Positions 1 through 9,853 of a DNA stretch of 21,949 nucleotides are shown piece by piece (position 1 is the first letter of the stretch; every line of letters begins with the position of its first letter). The translations under genes were made by a program, and so were the position numbers. The stretch comes from an uncultured Lysobacter sp. Its GTDB lineage: Bacteria; Pseudomonadota; Gammaproteobacteria; Xanthomonadales; Xanthomonadaceae. The DNA is taken from positions 1-21,949 of the forward strand of contig CADCUA010000443.1 of the NCBI GenBank assembly GCA_902805755.1, in the 5' to 3' direction. The notes under the pieces are model-generated. The model did not search any database, was not told the origin of the DNA, and was given only the letters and a program-made list of their open reading frames with translations.

Positions 1-352
1 CAGCACTCATCGCGCGCAGGTCGCGCTCGACCTTGCTGTCCTCATCGAACTGGGCGATCCCGCGCAACGTTCCGGCAGCGGTGCACTCGGCGAACAACGT
101 GCGCAGCGCGCCTTCGCCGCGCAGCTGCACGGACAGGCGGCCGTCGACCTTCGCATGCCCAGTGAAAAGCGCAGCGGCCGCGGCGGCCTGGCCGAGAAGA
201 TCCGCGACGACTGGCGGGTAATCGACGCGCTCGCGGATTTGCCGCCAGGTGTCGTCCAGCTGCACATGGACGCCGCGCACACCGGCCGCCTCGATCAGGA
301 AGCGTGTCAGTCGGTCGTGGGCAGCAGCGGCGGGAGCGGGATTCGTCATCAT
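1..352 (-). CDS. hslO: Hsp33 redox-regulated chaperone, N-terminal part (cut by window edge)
   Basis: The minus-strand frame reads MTNPAPAAAAHDRLTRFL..., followed by a segment with GVHVQLDDTW, YPPVVADLLGQAAAA, KVDGRLSVQLRGEG and LFAECTAAGTLRGIAQFD. This is the N-terminal domain of the Hsp33 family, a cytosolic holdase activated by oxidation and unfolding. About 116 codons are present. The C-terminal zinc domain with its CxC and CxxC cysteines lies off the left edge, so redox competence cannot be judged. Two adjacent ATG codons (352 and 349) and a further in-frame ATG at 361 are possible starts. None has a clear ribosome binding site, so the start is uncertain by a few codons. The gene is divergent from mtgA across about 120 bp. 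The family call is firm from the conserved segments read by eye. Confidence 0.88.
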   Translation of the reverse strand, partial: MMTNPAPAAAAHDRLTRFLIEAAGVRGVHVQLDDTWRQIRERVDYPPVVADLLGQAAAAAALFTGHAKVDGRLSVQLRGEGALRTLFAECTAAGTLRGIAQFDEDSKVERDLRAMSA

Positions 353-475
353 TGGACTCATGCGGGAGCGGCGCATTGCGGATAATGCGCGCAATGGTCG
401 GGCCGGGGGCAGTGACATGGGGACGGGAATAGAGGGTCGCAAGCACGCGCATCGGGCGTGCGGGCGGGCGAGGGC

Positions 476-1201
476 ATGAGCAGGACGAAGCCGCAGCCGA
501 AACCCCGGCGACGGTGGCGGCGCTGGCTCATCGGCGTGCCGCTGGTCCTGGTGCTGGTGACGGTCCTGCAGGTTGCGGCATTGCGGTTCATCGATCCGCC
601 GTTCTCGGCATTCATGGCGGGCCGGCAAGTCGATGCGTGGGCGCAACGCGACTTCGACTTCCGGATCGCCTACGAGTGGCGTGACCTCGATGCCATGGCG
701 CGCCACGTGCCGGTGGCGCTGGTCGCCGCCGAGGACCAGAACTTCGCCGACCATTTCGGCTTCGATCTGAAAGCGATCGAAAAGGCGCGCGCGAACAACG
801 AGCGCGGCCGACGGGTGCGCGGCGCGAGCACGATCAGCCAGCAGACGGCGAAGAACCTGTTCCTCTGGAGCGGCCGCAGCTGGGTGCGCAAGGGCATCGA
901 GGCCTGGTACACGCTGCTGATCGAAGCGATGTGGCCGAAGCGACGCATCCTGGAGGTGTACGCGAACGTCGCGGAGTTCGGTGACGGCGTGTACGGCGCG
1001 CAGGCGGCGGCGCGATCGTATTTCCGCAAGGACGCGAAGCGGCTGGGCCCGGCCGAGGCGGCACGGCTCGCCGCAGTGCTGCCGAGTCCGAAGCGTTATA
1101 GCGCCGCGAGGCCGGGTCCATATGTAAAACGGCGCACCCGTGCGATCGAACGGCAGATGCGCCACATCGGCGGCGCGGCCTATCTGCGCTCGCTGGACTG
1201 A
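476..1201 (+). CDS. mtgA: Monofunctional biosynthetic peptidoglycan transglycosylase
   Basis: The 241-residue product matches the usual MtgA length (E. coli about 242). A short basic N-terminus (KPRRRWRRW) precedes one membrane anchor at about residues 18-38, then a GT51 domain. The GT51 signature is visible: [13 protein letters not shown], with the catalytic Glu at 86, then [15 protein letters not shown] at 117-131, the KxxE-type helix [22 protein letters not shown] with its second conserved Glu, and [11 protein letters not shown] near the end. It polymerises lipid II into glycan strands on the periplasmic face of the inner membrane. I chose the ATG at 476 because a GAGGG sequence lies just upstream. 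A GTG at 458 would add six residues. The membrane glycosyltransferase gene follows 34 bp after the stop, so the two may be co-transcribed. Confidence 0.95.
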   Translation: MSRTKPQPKPRRRWRRWLIGVPLVLVLVTVLQVAALRFIDPPFSAFMAGRQVDAWAQRDFDFRIAYEWRDLDAMARHVPVALVAAEDQNFADHFGFDLKAIEKARANNERGRRVRGASTISQQTAKNLFLWSGRSWVRKGIEAWYTLLIEAMWPKRRILEVYANVAEFGDGVYGAQAAARSYFRKDAKRLGPAEAARLAAVLPSPKRYSAARPGPYVKRRTRAIERQMRHIGGAAYLRSLD

Positions 1202-1235
1202 CGGCCGTGGCCGCCTCTACCCGTACCATGGCGCC

Positions 1236-2255
1236 ATGAATCCCGATCGCCTTACTGTCCTCGTGGCCGCTTACAACGAGGCGGCCAGTCTGCCCGTGCT
1301 GCATCCGCGCATCCTGTCGGCGCTGGATGCGTTGGCGGGCTTCGACACGCGCGTGCTGTATGTCGACGACGGCAGCCGCGACGCGACCTGGACCGTGCTG
1401 CAACAATTCGCAGCGCGCGATACGCGCGTGTCGGTGCTGCGGCTGTCGCGCAACTTCGGCAAGGAGGCCGCACTCACCGCCGGGCTGGACCGCATTGAAG
1501 ACAGTGCGGTCGTCATCCTTGATGCCGACGGCCAGGACCCGCCGGAACTGATCGGGCAGTTTGTCGCGAAGTGGCGCGAAGGCTTCGATGACGTCTACGG
1601 CACACGCATCGAACGCGAAGGCGAGGGCTGGATCAAGCGTGCGACGGCGCATGTGTTCTATCGCGTGATCGGCCGGCTTTCAAACACGCCGATCCCGGCT
1701 GACACGGGTGACTTCCGCCTGCTGTCGCCACGCGCCGTGGCGGCGTTGCGGGAGTTGCGCGAACGCCATCGCTTCATGAAAGGGCTGTTCGGCTGGATCG
1801 GGTTCAACCGCACTTCGATCGCCTACCAGCGCGAGTCGCGCCTGGCCGGGGCGAGCAAGTTCAACCTGTGGCGGCTGTGGAATTTCGCGATCGAGGGCAT
1901 CACCAGTTTCTCGACCGCGCCGCTGCGCCTGTCGACCTACCTGGGCGTGCTGACGGCACTGGTGGCGTTCGTCTATGGCATATGGATCATCGTCAAGGCG
2001 ATGCTGTGGGGCGACCCGGTCGCGGGCTGGCCCACGATGATGTCGGTGATCCTGTTCCTTGGCGGCACGCAGCTGGTCGCGCTGGGTTTGATCGGTGAAT
2101 ACCTGGGGCGTCTTTACGAGGAGTCCAAGCGGCGCCCGCTCTACCTCATCGACGAGTGGCATCCGGCGACAGGCGTAAGCTCCGAGCTGGTTTCCCAGAC
2201 GGAGGGCGGCAGTCATGCGCAGCGTACGGCACCTGCTCCAGGCGAAAGCGCCTGA
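1236..2255 (+). CDS. GtrB/DPM1-like family 2 glycosyltransferase with two membrane helices
   Basis: A 339-residue protein. The GT-A domain comes first: TVLVAAYNEAASLP at 7-20, VLYVDDGSRDAT at 40-51, the DxD-type metal site DADGQDPP at 96-103, then the ADTGDFRLLSPRA and HRFMKGLFGWIGF segments typical of polyprenyl-phosphate sugar transferases. Two hydrophobic helices follow at about 230-256 and 265-293, with the GEYLGRLYEE end seen in GtrB/YfdH/ArnC-type enzymes. These usually move glucose or another sugar from a nucleotide donor to undecaprenyl phosphate on the cytoplasmic face. The actual sugar cannot be read from the sequence. There is no good ribosome binding site before the ATG, and translation may follow from mtgA. 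No flippase or acceptor-modifying gene is adjacent. The last 41 bases overlap the next gene. Confidence 0.9.
   Translation: MNPDRLTVLVAAYNEAASLPVLHPRILSALDALAGFDTRVLYVDDGSRDATWTVLQQFAARDTRVSVLRLSRNFGKEAALTAGLDRIEDSAVVILDADGQDPPELIGQFVAKWREGFDDVYGTRIEREGEGWIKRATAHVFYRVIGRLSNTPIPADTGDFRLLSPRAVAALRELRERHRFMKGLFGWIGFNRTSIAYQRESRLAGASKFNLWRLWNFAIEGITSFSTAPLRLSTYLGVLTALVAFVYGIWIIVKAMLWGDPVAGWPTMMSVILFLGGTQLVALGLIGEYLGRLYEESKRRPLYLIDEWHPATGVSSELVSQTEGGSHAQRTAPAPGESA
2201..2205 (+). promoter_or_regulatory. Ribosome binding site of the CBS-domain gene, inside the glycosyltransferase gene
   Basis: GGAGG lies nine bases before the ATG at 2215 and within the coding sequence of the preceding gene. It fixes the start of the CBS protein and shows that its initiation can occur while ribosomes still translate the upstream frame. 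Confidence 0.75.
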
Positions 2256-2643
2256 GATCCATTCCATCCGGCCCGATGCGCCGGTCATCGAGGCGATCCG
2301 CCTCATGGCGGACAAGCACATCGGCGCGTTGCTGGTAATGGAAGACGCGAAGCTCGTCGGTATCGTTTCCGAGCGCGATTACGCCCGGAAGGTCGTGCTT
2401 CAAGGACGCTCTTCGTCCGACACGCCGGTTCGATCGATCATGACTTCGCCGGTGATCCACATCGCGCCCGGCGACACGGTGAGCCATTGCATGCAGCTCG
2501 TCACCGAGCGCCGCATCCGCCATCTGCCGGTCGTGCAGGACGGGCAGGTGGTTGGCGTGGTGTCGATCGGCGATCTGGTGCGGGCGGTGATCGAAGAGCA
2601 GCAGATGGAACTCGAGCAGTTGCAGCGCTACATCGCCAGCTGA
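2215..2643 (+). CDS. Two-CBS-domain (Bateman module) protein
   Basis: The 142-residue product is essentially one Bateman module. CBS repeat 1 spans about residues 7-65 (IHSIRPDAPVIEAIRLMADKHIGALLVME, then KLVGIVSERDYARKV). CBS repeat 2 spans about 76-132 (VIHIAPGDTVSHCMQLVTERRIRHLPVV, then QVVGVVSIGDLVRAV). The helical tail EEQQMELEQLQRYIAS is typical of this stand-alone family. Such proteins bind adenine nucleotides and act as energy or ligand sensors; the partner and the ligand here are unknown. Translation starts from a strong GGAGG inside the preceding gene, 41 bp before that gene stops. It is the last gene of the plus-strand run that begins with mtgA and faces the AsmA gene tail to tail. 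Confidence 0.92.
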   Translation: MRSVRHLLQAKAPEIHSIRPDAPVIEAIRLMADKHIGALLVMEDAKLVGIVSERDYARKVVLQGRSSSDTPVRSIMTSPVIHIAPGDTVSHCMQLVTERRIRHLPVVQDGQVVGVVSIGDLVRAVIEEQQMELEQLQRYIAS

Positions 2644-2650
2644 TTACGCG

Positions 2651-2663
2651 GCGACGCTGTCGC
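2651..2663. terminator. Possible small stem-loop between convergent genes
   Basis: A perfect 5-bp stem (GCGAC, loop GCT, GTCGC) sits in the 22-bp gap between the CBS gene stop and the AsmA gene stop. It could serve transcripts from both sides. There is no T-tract on either strand, so it is not a typical intrinsic terminator. Confidence 0.25.
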
Positions 2664-2665
2664 GG

Positions 2666-4654
2666 TCACTTTGCGTAGCGTCCACCGCAGTTCGCGTTCT
2701 CACCCGGGCCAAGCTCCAGCGTGGCCAGCAGTGCGGCCGGCGGGGCAATCGTGCCCAGCGCGATCGCGAGCGCGGCGCGCAGGCCCACGCGCTTGAGGTC
2801 CGGGCGCACGTCCGGGTCCTTGAACGGCCCATCGATATACAGCGGCGCGCGGAACGAGAACAGGCTGCGGTCTTTCGGGCGCGGCCGCAGCGTCAGGTCG
2901 AACGACTCCTCGCGCAGGCTCACGGTACCTTCGCCGAGGATGATCGTGTCGGTGGTGTCGAATGCGAACGACCGCGTGGACATGACGCCGTTGCTGACAT
3001 TGAAGTCGCCGAATGCGCAGCGCACGGGCACCTTGCGATCCTTGGTGATCAGGAACTTCAGCGCTTCGGCCACATCCAGTCCCGCCAATTCGACCAGCAG
3101 GTTGCTGATCTGCCCGCGACCCATGCCGATCGCCACCGTGCCGTCGGAGCTTCCCAGCATCTGCGCGATCGAATTGCCGGTGCCAACCAGTGCCACCTCG
3201 CCGCCGACCTTGCCCACCGCATCACGGGCGAGTTCGACATTCGGCAGCAGGCCGCTGAGATTCAGTCCACGCGCGGCGATTTGCGCGCGCGTGCGGATGG
3301 GCGATTCGCGCGCGTCCATGCGGATGGTGGAGCGGATCGTGCCGCCGGCAACACCGAAGTTCAGCGGCTCCAGACGCAGCACGCCGTTTTCCAGACGCAT
3401 ATGCGCGTCCATGTTCTTCAGGGGCAGCTTCGGTGCATTGATCTGCGTGGCCTTGAAGCGCACGTCGGCATTCATCGCGCGCAGCTTGGTCAGGTTGTAT
3501 GGCGTGTCGGGCAGGACGCGCGGACTGGCCTCACGCTGCGCTGCAAGTTTCGCGAGTTCGGGATTGGTCGTTTCGCCGCCGCCACTCGACGGCGCGCCAC
3601 CGATGAAGCCGGCCAGGTCGTCAAAGTCGAGGCGGCGGGAAACGAGGTCGCCCTTGAGGAACGGGCGGTCGCCGCCAGTTTCCACTCTTACATCGCCTGC
3701 AAGGTCGCTGTCGCCGACGCGGCCCTTGAAGTCGTCATAGCGCCACGTATCGCCGTCGCGGCGCAGCCGCCCATCCAGCCGGTACGGTGGCGTGTCCGGC
3801 AATGCGATGCCCAGCAGCGGATACAGGTCGTCGAGGTTGTCGCCATTCATCGCGAACTGCACGTCGAAGCGACGCATCTGCAAGGGATCGATGAGGTTGC
3901 CACGCGCATGTGCGCGCGTTGCGCCGGCCTGCGCATGCACGTCGAGCCTATAGGGACTGGCCGCGTTACGAAGCTCGAGCGGGGACTCGGCTCGGCCGCG
4001 CATGGTGAATGCGTTGCCCTCCCAGCGGCCGCCTCCACGCGCAACGATCGGTGGTGCGACTTCTTTTTTGCCGGGGCGTTCGGTGGATAGATCGATCTTG
4101 ATATCGGTCTTCTGCGCGGCATCGGCATAGCCGAACTTGCCCTGGTCGATCCACACGCGTCGGAATTGCGGGCCGGGGCCTTCATCGTCCTTCGGGCCGA
4201 ACTCCCAGTTGCCCACGCGTTGCGGGCCACGTTCGAGATTGAGCACCGGACGCGTCAGGCGGATTTCCGGGATGCGCACCTCGCGCTTGAACAGCGGGCG
4301 CAGCTCGATGGCGAACTGCAACTCTTCGGTCGAGGCCATGACGGGGCGTTTGGACCACGGCGCATTGCCGAAGCGCACGCGCTCGGCGCGGATGACCGGC
4401 GTCCAGCCGAGGTCGACGTCGAGGTTGCCCTCGATGCGCAGGCTGCGGCCGGTGCGGCTTTCGACCATGCGCTCGATCGGGCGCTTGAACCAGTTCCAGT
4501 CCCACAGCAGTACCAGCACCAGCAGGGCCAGGGCAAGAATGCCGAGCGCGGTCAGCCATGGGTGATTGCGCACGATCGCGAATGGGCCGGCCCCGTTATG
4601 CCCAGCGGAAGCGGCTGGATCCGCGGCGTCTGAAGACGTTGGGGCCTGTGTCAT
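2666..4654 (-). CDS. AsmA family envelope protein
   Basis: A 662-residue protein. A short polar N-terminus leads to one membrane helix at about residues 33-51 (WLTALGILALALLVLVLLW). After it comes the AsmA hallmark FKRPIERMVESRTGRSLRIEGNLDVDLG, followed by repeated beta-rich segments such as GRWEGNAFTMRGRAESPLELRN. The C-terminal AsmA-like domain includes DGTVAIGMGRGQISNLLVELAGLD, TRSFAFDTTDTIILGEGTVSLREESFDLTLRP and RAPLYIDGPFKDPDVRPD. The family comprises long periplasmic proteins anchored in the inner membrane, some of which carry phospholipids towards the outer membrane. Which branch this one belongs to cannot be told. I chose the ATG at 4654 because the family-like sequence begins there. 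Longer in-frame starts exist up to 4777, and none has a clear ribosome binding site. Confidence 0.88.
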   Translation of the reverse strand: MTQAPTSSDAADPAASAGHNGAGPFAIVRNHPWLTALGILALALLVLVLLWDWNWFKRPIERMVESRTGRSLRIEGNLDVDLGWTPVIRAERVRFGNAPWSKRPVMASTEELQFAIELRPLFKREVRIPEIRLTRPVLNLERGPQRVGNWEFGPKDDEGPGPQFRRVWIDQGKFGYADAAQKTDIKIDLSTERPGKKEVAPPIVARGGGRWEGNAFTMRGRAESPLELRNAASPYRLDVHAQAGATRAHARGNLIDPLQMRRFDVQFAMNGDNLDDLYPLLGIALPDTPPYRLDGRLRRDGDTWRYDDFKGRVGDSDLAGDVRVETGGDRPFLKGDLVSRRLDFDDLAGFIGGAPSSGGGETTNPELAKLAAQREASPRVLPDTPYNLTKLRAMNADVRFKATQINAPKLPLKNMDAHMRLENGVLRLEPLNFGVAGGTIRSTIRMDARESPIRTRAQIAARGLNLSGLLPNVELARDAVGKVGGEVALVGTGNSIAQMLGSSDGTVAIGMGRGQISNLLVELAGLDVAEALKFLITKDRKVPVRCAFGDFNVSNGVMSTRSFAFDTTDTIILGEGTVSLREESFDLTLRPRPKDRSLFSFRAPLYIDGPFKDPDVRPDLKRVGLRAALAIALGTIAPPAALLATLELGPGENANCGGRYAK

Positions 4655-4879
4655 TGCGAGCACCGTGGGAGTGTCTGCGTGCGCAGCCTTGGAGCGGCAC
4701 CAGCGCTGCTGCATTGCTGCTGTTGCATCGCGGGCGCGCGTTGCCAGGCCCCGCCGGCGGGCGAAGTCTGCATGCACAGCGGCGATTGCGTGGATGCGTG
4801 CATCGGTGACCCGTAACAGGAGCGCAGCGCCACCTTCTTTGCACCGCGGTAAAGCGGGAGTGAACCCGTTGCGGGCAGT

Positions 4880-5557
4880 TCAGCGTGCGAGCACCTGCGC
4901 GCTGACCGCGATGTAATGGCACACGCTGCCTGCGACCACGAACAGATGCCAGATCGCGTGCGAGTACCGCAGCGCGGGGCGGTGATAGAACACCGTGCCC
5001 AGCGTGTAGCACAGCCCGCCCGCAAGCAGCCAGCCGAACGTCCAGCCGTCGAGCGCCTTCAGGAGCGGGTGGATCGCCACGATCACGAGCCAGCCCATCG
5101 CGATATAGAGCGCCGTGGACAACCGGCGGAAGCGGCCGGCATGGAAGAGCTTGAACACCACGCCGGCCAGTGCGCATGTCCAGACCGCCGCGAACAGTCC
5201 CCAGCCCCAGTGGCCGCGCAAGGCGATCAGCGTGAACGGCGTATACGTGCCTGCGATCAGCAGGTAGATCGCGCAGTGGTCCAGCACCTTCAGCCGCGCC
5301 TTGGCCAGCGGGCTGCGCGCGGTGTGATACAGCGTGGAGGCAAGGTAAAGCAGCAGCAGGCATGCACCGAACACGATCGCGCTGGCCAGCTGCCAGCCAT
5401 CACCGCGCAGCGCAGCGAGCGTGATCAGCACCGAGCCGCCGACGAATGCAGCGATCGTGCCCAGGCCGTGGGTCAATGCGTTCGCGGTTTCCTCGCGCCG
5501 GCTGTGGGCTTCAGCCATGGAGTGCGCGGCGGGTGGCATTACGGGGGAGGGATTCAT
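4880..5557 (-). CDS. Hemolysin III / PAQR family integral membrane protein
   Basis: The 225-residue product has seven or so hydrophobic helices and the family's conserved polar positions: EETANALTHGLG near residues 22-33, STLYHTARS at 74-82, LDHCAIYLLIAGTYTPF at 92-108, and YSHAIWHLFVVAGSVCHY close to the C-terminus. In related PAQR receptors the Ser/His, Asp and paired His residues line a metal-binding, hydrolase-like site. The bacterial members (YqfA, hemolysin III) are poorly understood, and true haemolytic activity should not be assumed. I chose the ATG at 5557 because AGGATGGGGG stands directly before it. Two later ATGs (5539 and 5518) are weaker. It is a single minus-strand gene 225 bp downstream of the AsmA start. 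Confidence 0.9.
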   Translation of the reverse strand: MNPSPVMPPAAHSMAEAHSRREETANALTHGLGTIAAFVGGSVLITLAALRGDGWQLASAIVFGACLLLLYLASTLYHTARSPLAKARLKVLDHCAIYLLIAGTYTPFTLIALRGHWGWGLFAAVWTCALAGVVFKLFHAGRFRRLSTALYIAMGWLVIVAIHPLLKALDGWTFGWLLAGGLCYTLGTVFYHRPALRYSHAIWHLFVVAGSVCHYIAVSAQVLAR

Positions 5558-5641
5558 CCCCCATCCTACCGTGCGCATGCGAATGGACAGTTGACGACGC
5601 CGGGCGTCCGCGGCGTGGTGATAGCGCGGCTGTTGCGTCAA

Positions 5642-5833
5642 TTACTGCAGCAACGCCGTCTCGGCTTCGTGCGCGGCGGCTGCGCCGTACTCGTCTTCGC
5701 GCGTGGTGCGCAACAGTGGGTCGAAGGCGCTGGCAACGAGCGGGCCCGCGTGGTCGTCGGGCGACCTCACGCTATCCAGCCGCGTGGCCCGTGCGACGAA
5801 CCGATGACTCCTGTCGAACAGCACAAGCTTCAT
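5642..5833 (-). CDS. Doubtful small ORF, 63 residues, function unknown
   Basis: The frame starts MKLVLFDRSHRFVARATRLD and ends HEAETALLQ, with G or C at nearly all third codon positions, as in the neighbouring real genes. It fills much of the roughly 400-bp gap between the hemolysin III gene and prfC. I do not recognise a family, and there is no signal peptide, membrane helix or cysteine motif. No ribosome binding site precedes the ATG. Third-position GC is weak evidence in DNA this GC-rich, so this may be a chance reading frame in spacer DNA. The rest of the gap holds a hairpin after prfC and nothing else I can recognise. Confidence 0.3.
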   Translation of the reverse strand: MKLVLFDRSHRFVARATRLDSVRSPDDHAGPLVASAFDPLLRTTREDEYGAAAAHEAETALLQ

Positions 5834-5925
5834 CTGCAAGCGCTACACGTCATCAAATGCTTTACCGGCAGCATCCGCGGGCACGATGCGATGCTTCAGA
5901 GACACGCCTGGCCCAGCGCCCGGAC

Positions 5926-5944
5926 GCACATCGCTTCGATGTGC
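5926..5944 (-). terminator. Hairpin just downstream of prfC
   Basis: A perfect 8-bp inverted repeat (GCACATCG and CGATGTGC, 3-nt loop) begins ten bases after the prfC stop codon, read on the minus strand. Its place and symmetry suggest a transcription end or a 3' mRNA-protecting structure. No run of U follows it, so it is not a textbook intrinsic terminator. Confidence 0.45.
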
Positions 5945-5954
5945 AGTCGAAACC

Positions 5955-7559
<1,605 letters not shown>

Positions 7560-7735
7560 GGCGACGGCGCGCGCAGGCGCGTGGATGAGGCAAGGGGGCG
7601 CTGAGTATACGGCGAGCGCCCCCGGTCCCAAGCGCCGGGCGGTGTGCGGCGCCGCGCAGCGCAACTGTGCGCTGGCCGACAGTTCAGCAATCGCTGATGC
7701 GTCGACGCTGCTGCGCGCCGGGGCCCGGGGCTACG

Positions 7736-8854
7736 ATGAAATCCATACAGGACGGTTCAAGGGTGGGTGCGGTGCGGATCGTGATCGCAGGGGAAGGCAT
7801 CAACCACGCTGCCGCGTTGAAGCAGGCGCTGGTGGACATGGGGCTGGAGTGGGAAGTCGTCGGGGTCGATGCGGCCGGCGCGGTCGCGATGGCCGCGGAT
7901 GATCCGGTGGATGTGTTCGTCTGCCCGTTGCGTGTCGGCGCGACACAGGGCCCGGCCCTGCTTGCGCACCTGCGCGCGTCGCATCCGGAAGCCGTGCGCG
8001 TCCTTCTGATGGACAAGGGTCAGGAAAGCCAGGCGATCCACGCCCTGGATTCGGCCCAGCGCATGCTCAACACACCACTGGACGCGTCGGAGCTCATCGA
8101 AGCGGTCGACAGCGTCATCGACCTGCGCAGCTTGCTAGACAATGCCGAGCTCAAGCAGACGATCGGTCGCATCGGTTCGCTGCCGCCGCCGCCGCGCGTG
8201 TACATCGAACTGACCCAGTTGCTGCGCGACCCGGACGCGACGAATTCGGAAGTGGCCGAACTGCTGTCGCAGGATCCCGCGATCGCCGCGAAGGTGCTGC
8301 GCCTGTGCAATTCGGCGTATTTCTCCGGCGGCCGCGTGATCACCGACATGCGTGCCGCGGTGACGCGGCTCGGCATGCAGGCGCTGCGCGGGCTGGTGCT
8401 GGCGAGTGAAACATTCGGCTCGATCCAGTCATCCGACGCCGTCGATCGTGACGCGATGCAGGAGCGCGCGCTGCTGACCTCGCGGCTTGCCGCGCGCCTG
8501 CTGGGCGGGTCGAGCGCGGAACTCGCGGCGACTGCGGGCCTGCTTGCGGAAGTCGGGCGACTGCTGCCCGGTGTGCGTGTGCAGGAAGGCGAGCCCGGCC
8601 CGCATTACGCCGAGGCCGGTGCGTACCTGCTCGGCCTGTGGGGGCTGCCGATGCCGATCGTCGAAGCCGTCGCGTATCACCGCATGCCATCGCGCGTGCG
8701 TGGTTCGGGGTTCTGGGTGACCGGCGCCGTGCATGTTGCGTCCGCGCTGGCCTGCGGCGACGAGGTCGATATGGACTACCTGCGCGCCGTGGGCGTCGTG
8801 GACAAACTGCCGAAGTGGCAGTCGATGGCCGAATCGATGGCCGAGCCCGCCTGA
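7736..8854 (+). CDS. HDOD-domain protein with a degenerate N-terminal receiver domain
   Basis: A 372-residue protein. Residues 13-130 have the layout of a CheY-like receiver (VRIVIAGEG, PVDVFVCPLRV, AVRVLLMDKG, then MLNTPLDASELIEAVDSVIDLRSLL). The expected phospho-acceptor Asp is replaced by Pro at 64, and the conserved Lys by Thr at 113, so phosphorylation is unlikely. Residues 145-340 form an HDOD domain: LPPPPRVYIELTQLLRDP, SEVAELLSQDPAIAAKVLRLCNSAYFSG, AVTRLGMQALRGLVLA, and later AGLLAEVGRLLPG. In that last segment the metal-binding HD pair of true HD hydrolases is missing (AE instead of HD), as usual in HDOD proteins. These proteins are probable scaffolds in signalling, motility or stress responses, not enzymes. 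The ATG at 7736 has only a weak GGGG upstream. Confidence 0.88.
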   Translation: MKSIQDGSRVGAVRIVIAGEGINHAAALKQALVDMGLEWEVVGVDAAGAVAMAADDPVDVFVCPLRVGATQGPALLAHLRASHPEAVRVLLMDKGQESQAIHALDSAQRMLNTPLDASELIEAVDSVIDLRSLLDNAELKQTIGRIGSLPPPPRVYIELTQLLRDPDATNSEVAELLSQDPAIAAKVLRLCNSAYFSGGRVITDMRAAVTRLGMQALRGLVLASETFGSIQSSDAVDRDAMQERALLTSRLAARLLGGSSAELAATAGLLAEVGRLLPGVRVQEGEPGPHYAEAGAYLLGLWGLPMPIVEAVAYHRMPSRVRGSGFWVTGAVHVASALACGDEVDMDYLRAVGVVDKLPKWQSMAESMAEPA

Positions 8855-8906
8855 GCGACAAAGCAAGCGCGTTACGCGGGCCGCCTGACGCGGCGTCACA
8901 AGCCGC

Positions 8907-9848
8907 TCAGCGCGGCCGCGTGATCTTCAGCGGACCGGCCGGGCCGCGCATGCGGAACGGCATCGATTCCAGGCGCATGCCGCGGTTGACCTGCACGACG
9001 AAGTGCAGGTGAGGCCCCGTGGTGTATCCGGTGTTGCCGGAAAGCCCGATCTGCTGCCCGGCGCGCACGCGCTGGCCGACCCGCACCAGCACGCCGTCGG
9101 ACTTGAGGTGCGCGTACAGCGCCATCGTCCCGTCGTCGTGCGCGATGCGGATGAAATTCGCACGGCCCGCATAGCGTTCACGGCTGAGGCCGGACTTGTC
9201 GTAATCCGAAGCCACCTGCATGACCACACCGTCGCGCGCGGCGAGCACGGGCGTGCCGACGGATGCCGCGAAGTCGACCGCATGCAGGTTCTGCGGATCG
9301 GTATGGCTGAACTCGCCGCCATAGCCCTGGTCGATGCGCACCGATCGCTGGCGCAACGGAGCCTGGTACTCGACATCCTTCGGTCTGGCCGACGGCGTGC
9401 CCGGCAGGCTGTCCATCTGCAGCCGGAACTCGCCGCCGCCTCCGGCCTCGGCGATCGTCAGCACCGCGACCAGCGCACTGCCGGACGCCGGCACCGTCGC
9501 GCGGGCCGGCAGTGCCGGCTCGCTCGTGATGTTGCGGCTGCGTTCGAAACGAAGGCGCACCTCGATCGGCCCGGCCAGCTTGTTGTCCGCCCACACCAGA
9601 TGGCGCGAGCCCTCGTTCTCGACACGCATTGCGGAGATCGGCTGGCTCTCGGGCGGTATGCGCACGCGCTGCACCTTGGGTGCCGCGGCGCCGGGTTTTG
9701 CGCTCGTTGCCCCCGCGGGCGGGCGGTCGCCGTAATGGGTCACGCCGTTGCTGTCGGTCCACCGGTACACCTTCGCCGCTGCGACCAGCCCGCTGGCACC
9801 GAGCAGGGCCAGCAACGTCGCGATCGCGATGGGCCGGATGCGTCCCAT
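8907..9848 (-). CDS. DUF4124 - M23 (LytM-type) metallopeptidase, exported
   Basis: A 313-residue protein. It starts with a signal peptide (MGRIRPIAIATLLALLGASGLVAAA), then a DUF4124 segment (KVYRWTDSNGVTHYGDRPP), a middle beta-rich region, and an M23 endopeptidase domain from about residue 170. The zinc and catalytic residues are present: H189 and D192 in NLHAVDFAASVGTPV, H247 in LYAHLKSDG, and H280 and H282 in GPHLHFVV. An active peptidoglycan-cleaving peptidase in the periplasm is therefore likely. The ATG at 9848 lies five bases after the stop of the upstream phytase-like gene, and a TTG at 9866 would overlap it, so translational coupling is probable. It converges on the HDOD gene with about 50 bp between them. 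DUF4124 is common at the N-terminus of proteobacterial exported proteins; its role is unknown. Confidence 0.92.
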   Translation of the reverse strand: MGRIRPIAIATLLALLGASGLVAAAKVYRWTDSNGVTHYGDRPPAGATSAKPGAAAPKVQRVRIPPESQPISAMRVENEGSRHLVWADNKLAGPIEVRLRFERSRNITSEPALPARATVPASGSALVAVLTIAEAGGGGEFRLQMDSLPGTPSARPKDVEYQAPLRQRSVRIDQGYGGEFSHTDPQNLHAVDFAASVGTPVLAARDGVVMQVASDYDKSGLSRERYAGRANFIRIAHDDGTMALYAHLKSDGVLVRVGQRVRAGQQIGLSGNTGYTTGPHLHFVVQVNRGMRLESMPFRMRGPAGPLKITRPR

Positions 9849-9853
9849 CGGTT

